The notes under the pieces: model-generated
Told to the model about the DNA's origin: nothing
Seen by the model: the letters and a program-made list of their open reading frames with translations, nothing else
Database searches by the model: none
DNA from: Dyella mobilis
GTDB lineage: Bacteria; Pseudomonadota; Gammaproteobacteria; Xanthomonadales; Rhodanobacteraceae
Direction: 5' to 3'
Assembly: GCF_016904945.1 (NCBI RefSeq)
Contig: NZ_JADIKF010000039.1
Coordinates: 620,001-684,000, forward strand
DNA length: 64,000 nt
Translations under genes and position numbers: made by a program
Part shown: positions 42,838 through 51,525 of the stretch, piece after piece
Layout: each line of letters opens with the position of its first letter
Position numbering within the stretch: the first letter of the stretch is position 1

Positions 42838-43323
42838 TCAGCCACTGCCGGAGCCATGCCAGCGTCGTATGTCCGTGAGAAAAGCTTCCCTGGAGGCTTC
42901 GCTCTGGAACGCTCGCTTGGGAATGATCAATGCGTTACCCGAAGTGCTGACGATGAAGATGGATTCATCGTTGCTTTGAATGGCCCCGACCATGCGCCAG
43001 GTTCTGGAACCGCTCTTTTTGGCTATGCGAGTGGACCAGCCTTCGGGGCCAACCTCCAGGGTCCGCTCTTGGCGTTTAAATGCGATCTGCGGCCAGGCGG
43101 CGCAGATGGCAATGATTGTTGGTGTAATCCAGATGAATCGGACCAGGCATCTAGATAGTGAAAGCTCGCCGCCCTCGACCGCTAACGTTTCCCACGTTGC
43201 GGCCGCTCCGATGAGCAGGTGCCACCACCAATATTTGGAGCGCCACGCGCTCCAGTACCAATGCCAGACTTCGGCGCGGCTTGATTTGTAATGAAGCGAA
43301 TGTGACTTCTCGTCCGCGTCCAC
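42838..43323 (-). CDS. YcxB-like membrane protein
   Basis: 161 aa from GTG 43323, with AGGGGA upstream. The N-terminal part has a TM region (YWWWHLLIGAAA; LVRFIWITPTIIAICAAWPQIAF) and the C-terminal domain reads RTLEVGPEGWSTRIAKKSGSRTWRMVGAIQSNDESIFIV, then ALIIPKRAFQSEASREAF, the pattern of the YcxB-like domain. Function unknown. First minus-strand gene after the plus-strand array. Confidence 0.78.
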   Translation of the reverse strand: MDADEKSHSLHYKSSRAEVWHWYWSAWRSKYWWWHLLIGAAATWETLAVEGGELSLSRCLVRFIWITPTIIAICAAWPQIAFKRQERTLEVGPEGWSTRIAKKSGSRTWRMVGAIQSNDESIFIVSTSGNALIIPKRAFQSEASREAFLTDIRRWHGSGSG

Positions 43324-43481
43324 TCGTTGTCCCCTGGGTTGCAAAATAAATTTTCCGGAGCATGCAGTGTGTGCGCTCCGATTTGTGCCATCAGCCGGTC
43401 TTCAAAGGCGGAACGGCGGTTATTCGTTGTGATGATGTTTGTGATGCGGCCCGTAAAAAGATAGCCAAGGACTGCCAGTGC

Positions 43482-43829
43482 CTAAGATCCAGTGTTCTTG
43501 GTCTGTATCACCAATGCCTTGATGTCTGCATCCGTCAAGCGCTGAAGATCGTCGTAGGCGGCATCGGTAGCCGCTTTGTTGCCGGTTCCCTCGCCACTAA
43601 GGCGGCCGCCGTTAAATGTGAAATAGAACGGCGCAGCAGGGCTTCCGGGGGCGGTAACGACGACGATACTCTGCCCGTCATCGCAGCTGTATACGAGCCA
43701 TGGCGTTTTGCCGTACGTCTTTTTCACGGGGCCTGTCACGCAATTCAGGTTTGTTTGCTGCGCAAAAAGCGAACCGCAGGGCGAACTTGCTATCAATAGA
43801 ACGGCAAACAATTTGGCGAAATACTTCAT
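43482..43829 (-). CDS. Secreted protein of unknown function
   Basis: 115 aa with signal peptide KYFAKLFAVLLIASSPCGSLFA. Mature part has Cys in LNCVTGP and YSCDDG, then SIVVVTAPGSPAAPFYFTFNGG. GGGA lies upstream. No family recognised. Confidence 0.65.
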   Translation of the reverse strand: MKYFAKLFAVLLIASSPCGSLFAQQTNLNCVTGPVKKTYGKTPWLVYSCDDGQSIVVVTAPGSPAAPFYFTFNGGRLSGEGTGNKAATDAAYDDLQRLTDADIKALVIQTKNTGS

Positions 43830-43891
43830 CGTTTTTCCCGGTTGTTTTTAAGGAAGTATTTTGGGGTCAAGAGTAAGTCTTTCCGCTTCGG

Positions 43892-44278
43892 CTACGTGGC
43901 GCCGGAGGCACCATCCTTCAATAATTTCTTGGGCTTGATCACACGCCGAAATTCGAGTGCCGAGGCTACTAGGTAGGCTAATGAGCTGACTGAGTACGCG
44001 TACCAGCCCACCAGTAAGTTGGTCGCCCAGGAGGGCGCAGTAAACGTTACGAAGTACAGTCCTGCCAGACACGCGCCAGCACCAGTGAGAATGGCTGAAA
44101 TTCGATACTTGATGCGCAAGAAGGCGGTCAGTGGAAGCAGGTAAATTGCGGCCATGGCGAGGTTGCCAGGTAAGTCGCCCGAGAGCGGATATAAGATTTC
44201 GGTTTGGCCGTGATACGTGCACGACTGCAACGGTAATAGCAGACATAGCGCGATAATGATGGCGGATATCTTGCGCAT
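43892..44278 (-). CDS. Small lipoprotein-like membrane protein
   Basis: 128 aa. The N-terminus (KISAIIIALCLLLPLQSC) resembles a lipoprotein signal with Cys after LQS, followed by three more hydrophobic helices (LAMAAIYLLPLTAFL; ILTGAGACLAGLYFVTF; LVGWYAYSVSSLAYLVAS). Inner-membrane, unknown function. Confidence 0.6.
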   Translation of the reverse strand: MRKISAIIIALCLLLPLQSCTYHGQTEILYPLSGDLPGNLAMAAIYLLPLTAFLRIKYRISAILTGAGACLAGLYFVTFTAPSWATNLLVGWYAYSVSSLAYLVASALEFRRVIKPKKLLKDGASGAT

Positions 44279-44410
44279 GCCTAGTCCTTGACTAGTCTTC
44301 GTTGAGAGTGCCCCTTTCGGGTTTCGGTCTTAGTCGACAGCAAGCGTTTCACGGTCCACGCTTGGAGTTGAACGCCTTCGTGTGCGCCACTTCAGGCTAG
44401 CCTTAGGTGG

Positions 44411-45184
44411 TTAGGTGGCTCCCCGCTTTACAAAACTGCAAAGCTCAGGCCTTTCCCATACCCCATTGTGGGACGTGGGTACGTGGAGCCAGCGGACGGG
44501 CTTGCTGGGAAATGCCGCCACCAGGGCTTGCGTGCGCGCCGCCGAAATAATTTCATCCTGGTCGGCCTGCAAAATGGCTACGGGTACGTTGCGAAGGTTC
44601 GCGGCGGCAGCGGCGCTGTCGTAGGTATCTCTCATCAGCCATCGCACCGGCAGGTAGGGGTAGTGATCCTGTGCGACGAGGTCCAGGCGGTCGTAGGGGG
44701 TGACCAGAAGCAGTTGGTCCGGTTGTGTCTGCGCTGCAACCTGGGTGGCAACGCCCGTGCCCAGGCTGACGCCGATAATGCCGACCCTGCGATGCGCTTG
44801 CTCCACCTGCTTGACGAGTGCGATGCCGTCGGCAACCAGGGCTTTTTCGCCGGGGGATCCCGCCTGGCCCTCGTAGCCCCGGTATGGCATGAGGTAAATC
44901 GCGCGATCGGTGCAGTCCCGCCATTGGTCGCCGACTGGATTGAGCGCCAGCGCATTGCCGCCGAACACGACCCAGGCGGAGTCCGCTTCCGGATGGACAA
45001 TCCAACCGTGAAGGGTGATATCGGGACGCTTGAGAACGAGCTTGCCCCACGGTGCCGATGGCGGTGGGGCAGGGTAAATGAGCCGATTCTGGGCGAAGAA
45101 CAGCACTGCGAAGAAAATGCCGACGATGACGACGATGGCCAGGATCATTTCCAATAGCCTGCTTGCCGCTCGGTTCCTTGGCAT
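44411..45184 (-). CDS. Membrane-anchored alpha/beta hydrolase
   Basis: 257 aa from ATG 45184. A TM anchor (MILAIVVIVGIFFAVLFFA) precedes a hydrolase domain like the BEM46/YqkD type: WVVFGGNALAL, the nucleophile elbow GVSLGTG, an acid candidate in ILQADQDEIIS, and His in VPTSHNGVW, so the triad looks complete. Probably periplasmic-facing; substrate unknown. Confidence 0.82.
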   Translation of the reverse strand: MPRNRAASRLLEMILAIVVIVGIFFAVLFFAQNRLIYPAPPPSAPWGKLVLKRPDITLHGWIVHPEADSAWVVFGGNALALNPVGDQWRDCTDRAIYLMPYRGYEGQAGSPGEKALVADGIALVKQVEQAHRRVGIIGVSLGTGVATQVAAQTQPDQLLLVTPYDRLDLVAQDHYPYLPVRWLMRDTYDSAAAAANLRNVPVAILQADQDEIISAARTQALVAAFPSKPVRWLHVPTSHNGVWERPELCSFVKRGAT

Positions 45185-45299
45185 GATCCCCATCCTGCGT
45201 TTGTGAACTCGCCTCTTGCCGAGAGTAGACAAGAGGCTGGGTCGCCTGGCAAGTGAGTCGGCTCCATCTGTCGCCCGGTCCCTGGGCGACGGGAAGCGC

Positions 45300-46145
45300 T
45301 TATACGATGGGCACCTGATTCACGTTGTTCTTCGGATCCATCCAGAACGCCTCGTTCGCAAAGCGCCCAAAAATCTCGCGCGGCAGCACCGGCTGGCGTT
45401 CGATCGATGCCACCTTGGGCCGCACGGCATGCAGCCCGGGCATGCCTACGCGGGCGTCGAATTCGTCGGCGTTGTACTGGATGTTGTCGAAGTCGTGCTC
45501 GAACCAGGGCTCGCCCAGGAATTGGTAGACCGCGCGCATGGCCGTGGCGGGATCGCGCACCAGGCTTTCGTAGGTGAGCATCAGCAGGTGCTCTTGCGCG
45601 TGCTGGCCGTAGAACGCTTCCTTGGTGGCCTGGTAGGCAAAGCCCACCATGCCGCGCGGATCGGTCATCGCCTCCACCCGCGAGTACACCGTGGTGTTGG
45701 TGTCGAACCGGAACACCTTGCTGACGCTTACCGGTTGCCGCTGCACCAGCCGCTCCATGCTATCGAGCACCCATGCCAGCTGGCGCACGCAGGCGATTAC
45801 CTTCACGCCGGGAAACAGCAGGCTGAGCAACTGCATGCGGCTGCACCACAGCCGGCTGGTGTCGAACACCACGCTGGCGTCCGCCTGTAACGAATAGAAG
45901 TTTTCAACCAGGCCGCGCAGCAGCGCAACGCGTTGTTCGTCGGATACATCGAAGGAGAAGTCATTCTTGCTGCTCGCTTCGGCCATCACCACGCCCATGA
46001 TGTCGGCCAGCGGGCTGGTCATGCCGGCGCGAAAACGCGGGTTCTGGTTGAGGATGGCGGCCAGCAGGGTGGTGCCGGCGCGCGGCAGCCCGGAGATGAA
46101 ATGGAACTTCCGTGGCGCGTGGCTGGCGTCTGGCGTGGCGGGCAT
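45300..46145 (-). CDS. Sulfotransferase family protein
   Basis: 281 aa. The PAPS 5'-phosphosulfate-binding loop is FISGLPRAGTTLLAAIL (GxPRxGTT). A later CVRQLAWVLDSMERLV segment is in the position of the 3'-phosphate-binding motif. AGGAG lies upstream. The ORF is the last of the minus-strand amino-sugar series, 58 nt after the LacI gene, and may be co-transcribed. It transfers sulfate from PAPS to an unknown hydroxyl or amine. Known to be frequent next to TonB-dependent receptor loci in this group. Confidence 0.85.
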   Translation of the reverse strand: MPATPDASHAPRKFHFISGLPRAGTTLLAAILNQNPRFRAGMTSPLADIMGVVMAEASSKNDFSFDVSDEQRVALLRGLVENFYSLQADASVVFDTSRLWCSRMQLLSLLFPGVKVIACVRQLAWVLDSMERLVQRQPVSVSKVFRFDTNTTVYSRVEAMTDPRGMVGFAYQATKEAFYGQHAQEHLLMLTYESLVRDPATAMRAVYQFLGEPWFEHDFDNIQYNADEFDARVGMPGLHAVRPKVASIERQPVLPREIFGRFANEAFWMDPKNNVNQVPIV

Positions 46146-46202
46146 GCGAGCAGTCTCCTGTGGATCGATGGCCTGGATGGCAAAGGCGTTGCTGCAAAGG
46201 GT

Positions 46203-47210
46203 TCAGGGCGCGGGAGCCGTCGATGCGCGCATGCGCATTTCGTAGCCGACTTCGACCATGCTGGCTTCGCCTTTGCCGAGCACGCGAAGCAACAGTTCTT
46301 CGGTGGCGCGCTTGCCCATTTCGCGCACGGGCTGGTGGACGGTAGTCAACGGCGGCCACACCTGGGTGGCGATGTTGGTGTCGTCGAAGCCGCAGATGGA
46401 CATCTCGCCGGGAATCGATACGCCGGCTTCCGCAGCCGCCCAGATCGCGCCGACGGCCATGTCGTCGTCGGCCGCGAAGATGGCGGTCGGGCGGTTCTTG
46501 AGCGCCAGCAGGCGACGCGCGGCGGCCACGCCGGATTCGAAAGAAAACCGGCCCTGGACCATGTACGCGGGGTTTTCTTTCAAGCCCGCGCGCTTCATGC
46601 CGTCGCGGTAACCGGCCAGGCGCCAGATGCCGGCGCCGTGCTTGGGGTCGCCGATGATGTGCGCAATGCGGTGATGGCCCAACGAGACCAGGTGCTCCAC
46701 CATCGCCGCGGCGGCTTCGCGTTCGCGCAGCATCACGCCGATGCAACCCTTGGGTTGGCGCGGAGCGATCGAGGCAAACGGCAGGTCGCTGTTGCGCAGG
46801 TGGTTGAGCAGCTTCGCGTGGTCGGTGATGGGCGGCGTAAGGATCAGCCCATCGGGCCGGTGCCGCGAGAGAATGCCCTCGACACGTTCGACGAAGTCCG
46901 GCGCGGTGGAGACCAGCGGCTGCACGATCATGCTGTACTGGCGGGCTTCGCAGGCCTCCAGCACGCCGGCCTGCACTTCCATGATGTAGCTGGGCGACAG
47001 GTTGTCGTAGAGCAGGCCGATCATGAAGGATCGATTCGTCGCCAGGCTGCGCGCCGAGGTGAGCGGCCGGTAGTTGAGTTCCGCTACGGCGGCCAGCACG
47101 CGCTCGCGCACTGAGTCGCGTACGTTCGGCTCGTTGTTGAGCACGCGCGATACGGTTTTCTTCGAGGTGTTCGACGCGCGGGCGACATCGTTGATGGTTA
47201 CGCGCGACAT
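46203..47210 (-). CDS. LacI family repressor of the amino-sugar locus
   Basis: 335 aa from ATG 47210, with AAAGG 5 nt upstream. MSRVTINDVARASNTSKKTVSRVLNNEPNV is the LacI helix-turn-helix with the hinge (SARSLATNRSF), followed by the periplasmic-binding-like sugar domain (TAIFAADDDMAVGAIWAAAEAG; ICGFDDTNIATQVWPPLTTVHQP). It lies inside the locus, so it most likely controls it. The palindrome at 58378 with a central CG is the candidate operator. Confidence 0.93.
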   Translation of the reverse strand: MSRVTINDVARASNTSKKTVSRVLNNEPNVRDSVRERVLAAVAELNYRPLTSARSLATNRSFMIGLLYDNLSPSYIMEVQAGVLEACEARQYSMIVQPLVSTAPDFVERVEGILSRHRPDGLILTPPITDHAKLLNHLRNSDLPFASIAPRQPKGCIGVMLREREAAAAMVEHLVSLGHHRIAHIIGDPKHGAGIWRLAGYRDGMKRAGLKENPAYMVQGRFSFESGVAAARRLLALKNRPTAIFAADDDMAVGAIWAAAEAGVSIPGEMSICGFDDTNIATQVWPPLTTVHQPVREMGKRATEELLLRVLGKGEASMVEVGYEMRMRASTAPAP

Positions 47211-47226
47211 GGAAGCCTTTGCGTCT

Positions 47227-49923
47227 TCAATGGTCCGTCCCCTGCTTGGCGGAAGCTGGAATGCTCCGGGTCGGAACGTTCCAGCCACTTACTTCGACGA
47301 CAGGACCCGCCGTTCCCTTCGCTTCGTATCGCGCGGTCAGGACGATCGATTCACCAGGCCAAAGCGTGATGTCATTGTCATTCCAGCGTATCGGCAGCGC
47401 AAGCTCGCCACCGGCGCCGCGCCTGATCGAAACGTGCTGGAATAGCGCCACGGCCTTGGACGATGCGGGCACCGACAGGGTGACCGTGGTGACCTCGTCA
47501 TTTCCCTCGCGCCGCGTGCTTGCCTGGACGTCGCCGGTTGCGGCCGGCAACGCGTGCAGAGCGGTCAGGTCGGCATACTGCGTAACGGGGGTGAGGTACC
47601 AGTTGGAACGCGGCCAGTCGAGCGTGTCCGGCCGCGTGGACAGCCAATAGACGTTGCGGCTGACCGGCTTGCCGTCGGCGGAGGCGAGGTCGAGCTCGAT
47701 GAAGTAAACGCGCGACAGATCCGCCACGGCCGGCAGGGTAGCCAGGGCCAGCGTGTGATTTCCCACAAGGTCGATACCTTGCAGGTGCTTTTGATAGCGC
47801 ACGCTGCCGTCCAGGTTGCGCACGCGGATGTCCGCCTGCAGGCCGTGGATATCGTCCAGCGTGTGGTTCACCAGCACGATGCCGTTGGCATCGTAGGCAT
47901 ATTGGATGTGCACCGGCTCGTTGGCTTTCTTGGCGCCGAAATAGGCGCCGGCGGGATTCATGAAGTAGTCGTACAGATGCCAGTGCAGGGAAGGCCAGGC
48001 ATTGTTGAGCATCCAGTAGATGACGCCGGTTGCCGGCTTGGCGGCATCCATCTTCGCGTTGAACGCCTCGAACTGCGCGCGCACGTTGTCGTAGTTGTCG
48101 AGCTGGGCCTTGGCGACATAGTCGGCAAGGCTGGTGGGCGCGCCGTAGCGCTGGGCCAGGGCCTTGTCGAACGGTGTAAGCACGGCGAACGGCGACCAGT
48201 CCGCGGATGCGTGGTATTGCCGCGCATCCGGGTATTTCCACAGCGCTTCCTGCTCCTGCGGCGACAGCATGCGCGTGATGTCTTCCAGTCGCGGGATGTC
48301 GGCGCCTGCGCTGACTTCGGAGTCGAAGCCGAATGCGCCGCCTAGTTGATCGGCATACCAGTAGGAGGGCGGTATCCACGCATACGGCCCGGCCATCTTC
48401 ATGCCGGAGGGGCCGGTTTCGGCTGTGGCCTGGTCGCTGGCCGCGGCGACGATGGGCAGGGACCAGTCCGCCGCGTGCAGCGCATCAACGTACATCTTCG
48501 CGATGGCCGGCGGCGGTGCGTTGTCGCTGCCGATCAGAAAGCCGATCACTGATGGGTGATTGCGAAGCAGGCGCGCTTCGCTGGCGATGGAATCTTGCGC
48601 CACTTTTTCATCGGCGGCCGTCCAGGGCGCGCCGCCGGTCTTGGCAGCCGACTCCCATTTGTCGCAGCACTCCCAGCCCGGCAGGATCAGGATGCCGTTG
48701 CGGTCGGCAAGATCGTAGAAGCGCTGGTTTTCCAGCTTGCCTTCGCTACGGATGGTGTTGAGGCCGAGGTTGGCGACGTAGCTGAATTCGGCTTGCATGC
48801 GCGCAGGGTCGTCGCGCAGGAACATGTCCGGCGCCCAGCCTGCGCCGCGAATCAGTAGCGGTTTGCCATTGATGAAGAACTGCCGATAACCCTGTTTCGT
48901 GAGATTCGAACTGACGCTGCGGATGCCGAACGTCGCGGTGGCCCGGTCGGAGCTTGTCCCGTCGACCGTGGCAGTCATCTCCAGCTGATACAGCGGATGA
49001 TCGCCCATGCCGACGGGCCACCAGATCTTCGGGTGATTCAGCGCAAGGCCCGGCGTTGTGTTGGACGTGAACGAAACGACTTGCGTTTGCCCTGGCGCGA
49101 GATGAACGGTCTGCTGCAACGGAACGCCGGCTACCGTGCCGGCGATCGTCGCATCGTGTGCCACTGTGTCGAGGTTCTTCGCTTCCACGTTTACCGCCAG
49201 CGTGGCGCGTGAAAGATCAGGCAGCGATAGCGTGGAAACGACTTGCGGAAAGCTCAGCTCGACCGGGCCGGTCTGCACGATATCCACGCCGCGCCACGGA
49301 CCCATGTTGTTGTCGGGCGGTGTGGGGTTCCAGTCCACCCAGCCGATCGACAGGCTCTTTCTCGGATCGGCCGGATGCACTTCCATGGCGAGGGTGTTGC
49401 CGCCCGCGTGCACCCACTGCGTTACGTCGAGCTCATGTACGGGATAGGCGCCGGCGATGTCAGCGTGATCGGCGACCTGATGTCCGTTCACCCACACGTC
49501 GGCGCTCGCGATCATGCCGTTGGTGCGCAGCAGGGTGTGCATGCCCGATTTCGGTAGCGTGAATTGGGCGCGGTACCACCAGGGCGTAACGAACAGATTG
49601 CCGCTGGCATCGGGCACCTGCACCGCGCGCAGGTTGTCGCCGTAGAACACGTCGTTCTTGTAGACGCCGTTTTCCAGCAGTCCGGCCATCACCGTGGCCC
49701 GGCCGCTTACCGGGAACCAGCCTTCGGTGGAAAAGCCGTTGGAAGATATCTCGGCGCCGCCCTGTTGCGCCTTCGCACTGTCCTGGATCTGCCAGTGCGC
49801 GATGGCGATGGTGGAACCGGCGCCGGCAGCGACCGGAGTAGGGGAGTAGCTGGTTTGCGCGTACGCGACGGACATCGCCATCGCGGCCATCATCCCCATT
49901 ACGTGCGTGGCTGGCGTTTTCAT
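47227..49923 (-). CDS. GH2 family exo-beta-D-glucosaminidase-like enzyme
   Basis: 898 aa from ATG 49923, with signal peptide AAMAMSVAYAQ. The sugar-binding N-domain (WFPVSGRATVMAGLLENGVY; WYRAQFTLPKSG), an Ig-like domain and a TIM barrel are present. Near residue 467 the general acid is Asp in FLIGSDNAPP instead of the usual Asn-Glu of GH2, and the nucleophile Glu536 is in GFDSEVSAG. These two positions and spacing match the exo-glucosaminidase CsxA as I recall it (Asp469, Glu541). It should remove non-reducing GlcN from chitosan-type oligomers. A beta-mannosidase is the main alternative. The permease ends 4 nt upstream. Confidence 0.8.
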   Translation of the reverse strand: MKTPATHVMGMMAAMAMSVAYAQTSYSPTPVAAGAGSTIAIAHWQIQDSAKAQQGGAEISSNGFSTEGWFPVSGRATVMAGLLENGVYKNDVFYGDNLRAVQVPDASGNLFVTPWWYRAQFTLPKSGMHTLLRTNGMIASADVWVNGHQVADHADIAGAYPVHELDVTQWVHAGGNTLAMEVHPADPRKSLSIGWVDWNPTPPDNNMGPWRGVDIVQTGPVELSFPQVVSTLSLPDLSRATLAVNVEAKNLDTVAHDATIAGTVAGVPLQQTVHLAPGQTQVVSFTSNTTPGLALNHPKIWWPVGMGDHPLYQLEMTATVDGTSSDRATATFGIRSVSSNLTKQGYRQFFINGKPLLIRGAGWAPDMFLRDDPARMQAEFSYVANLGLNTIRSEGKLENQRFYDLADRNGILILPGWECCDKWESAAKTGGAPWTAADEKVAQDSIASEARLLRNHPSVIGFLIGSDNAPPPAIAKMYVDALHAADWSLPIVAAASDQATAETGPSGMKMAGPYAWIPPSYWYADQLGGAFGFDSEVSAGADIPRLEDITRMLSPQEQEALWKYPDARQYHASADWSPFAVLTPFDKALAQRYGAPTSLADYVAKAQLDNYDNVRAQFEAFNAKMDAAKPATGVIYWMLNNAWPSLHWHLYDYFMNPAGAYFGAKKANEPVHIQYAYDANGIVLVNHTLDDIHGLQADIRVRNLDGSVRYQKHLQGIDLVGNHTLALATLPAVADLSRVYFIELDLASADGKPVSRNVYWLSTRPDTLDWPRSNWYLTPVTQYADLTALHALPAATGDVQASTRREGNDEVTTVTLSVPASSKAVALFQHVSIRRGAGGELALPIRWNDNDITLWPGESIVLTARYEAKGTAGPVVEVSGWNVPTRSIPASAKQGTDH

Positions 49924-49927
49924 GGCG

Positions 49928-51316
49928 TTACGGTTCCCCAAGATAGGTCTCGCGTATTTCAACGGGCGCGAACGGCCACGAACGATTGTGCTTGGCCCAT
50001 GCCACGAACACCACGAGGCCGGCAACGATCCAGATACCGGACAGGATCAGCGACAACGCGGAAGCGGACACGTACACGTAAATCCACCCCAGCAGCGCGA
50101 TCACGCACGGCACCGGGTAAAGCCATTGTTTGTACGGGCGAGCGAGCGTCGGTTGGCGCTTGCGCAGTACGACCAGCGCGGCGATCTGTGCAATCGACTG
50201 CACGATGATGGTGGCGGCGAGCAGCATGTTGATCACTTCGGTGAGGTCGAAGAACGTGCCGATGGCCGTCACCACACCCATCGTGAGCAGCGCCACGTGC
50301 GGGAAGCTGTATTTGGTGTGCAGGCGCGCGAACACCGATAGAAAAACCTTGTCCTGTGCAGCCTGGAACGGCACGCGCGATCCCCCCAGCAGGCCGGTGA
50401 ACACCGAGGCGAACGCCGTCACGATGATGAGCACGGTCATCACGGCGGCAGCGGCGTGCCCCCAGCTGCGTTCCACCACCATCGATGCGACGGATTTGGA
50501 CTGCGCGATGTCCTGCCACGGCGCCACGCCAAGCACGCTGATGTTGAGCAGCAGATAGACGAACATCATCGCGATCACCGAGACGATGATCGAGCCGGGC
50601 ATGGTCCGTCCCGGCTGACGCAGCTCGTCGCCGATATAGGCAGTGGTGTTGTAACCGAGGTAGTCGTAGATGCCGATGATCAGCCCCGCGCCCAGCCCCA
50701 CGAAGAAGTGGTTGCCGAACGCACCCGCCGGGTAGGTAAAGGCGAAGCCCGCGTGGAAGTGCGAGAAGCCCGCAGCAGCGACACCAACGACCGAGACCAG
50801 CATGATGACCCACAGCGCGACGGTGATCGTGCGCACCGATTCGATGCGGCGGTAGAGCATCCAGGTGACGATGGCCGTGGCCGCCAGGCTGATCAGGTGC
50901 ACCGGCCACCAGCCCAGTTTCGGGAAAAAGAACTCCAGGTACTCCACCATGCCGATGATGCCGGTCGACATGAGCAAGGGAATCGCCAGCAGCATCGTCC
51001 AGATGAACAGGAACGGCATCAGTTTGCCGGTGCGGTACTGGAACGCCTCGCGCAGGTAGACGTAGGTGCCGCCGGAGCCCGGCATGGCCGCACCGAGTTC
51101 GGCCCACACCAGACCATCGGCCATCGCCAGGATGGCGCCGGCGATCCAGCCGATGGCCGCCTGCGGACCGCCCATTGCCGCAACCATGATGGGAATGGTG
51201 ATGAACGGCCCGATGCCGCACATCTGGGTCATGTTGATCGCGGTTCCCGAAAACAGCCCGATGGAGCGGTGAAGGGTGTTGTCGCGAGCGGGTTGGGGCG
51301 TGGTGGAATCCTGCAT
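49928..51316 (-). CDS. APC superfamily permease
   Basis: 462 aa from ATG 51316, with AAGG upstream. Twelve hydrophobic segments are visible; the signature region is IGLFSGTAINMTQMCGIGPFITIPIMVAAMGG at TM1 and GAGLIIGIYDYLGYNTTAYIGDELRQPGRTMP in TM6-TM7. This is an amino-acid/polyamine/organocation permease. In this locus it replaces the usual major-facilitator (NagP) or PTS sugar importer, so it may import glucosamine or an amino-sugar, which is inference. Co-directional with GH2 (4 nt). Confidence 0.88.
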   Translation of the reverse strand: MQDSTTPQPARDNTLHRSIGLFSGTAINMTQMCGIGPFITIPIMVAAMGGPQAAIGWIAGAILAMADGLVWAELGAAMPGSGGTYVYLREAFQYRTGKLMPFLFIWTMLLAIPLLMSTGIIGMVEYLEFFFPKLGWWPVHLISLAATAIVTWMLYRRIESVRTITVALWVIMLVSVVGVAAAGFSHFHAGFAFTYPAGAFGNHFFVGLGAGLIIGIYDYLGYNTTAYIGDELRQPGRTMPGSIIVSVIAMMFVYLLLNISVLGVAPWQDIAQSKSVASMVVERSWGHAAAAVMTVLIIVTAFASVFTGLLGGSRVPFQAAQDKVFLSVFARLHTKYSFPHVALLTMGVVTAIGTFFDLTEVINMLLAATIIVQSIAQIAALVVLRKRQPTLARPYKQWLYPVPCVIALLGWIYVYVSASALSLILSGIWIVAGLVVFVAWAKHNRSWPFAPVEIRETYLGEP

Positions 51317-51525
51317 GCTTGCCTTGTGGTGATGGAGTGCGGTGGCGTATCGATGTGGCAACCACGGCGAGAGACGGGGCTTGAACAACCCCCGCTTAGT
51401 CGTCACCCCGGCGAAGGCCGGGGCCCAGTGTCTTTAGCACATCGACAGCCAAGACGCCGGGTCCCTGCCTTCGCTGCGACGATGAGTAGGAGGGGGCTAC
51501 TCAAGGTTTCCAACGTTTGCTCCGG
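51317..51525. other. Intergenic region with a REP-like element
   Basis: About 210 bp between the TonB-dependent receptor and the permease. It contains CCCCGGC, GAAG, GCCGGGG (51406-51423) followed by a GCCCAGTG stretch, a familiar proteobacterial REP-like unit. It may attenuate transcription between the receptor and permease genes. Confidence 0.5.
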
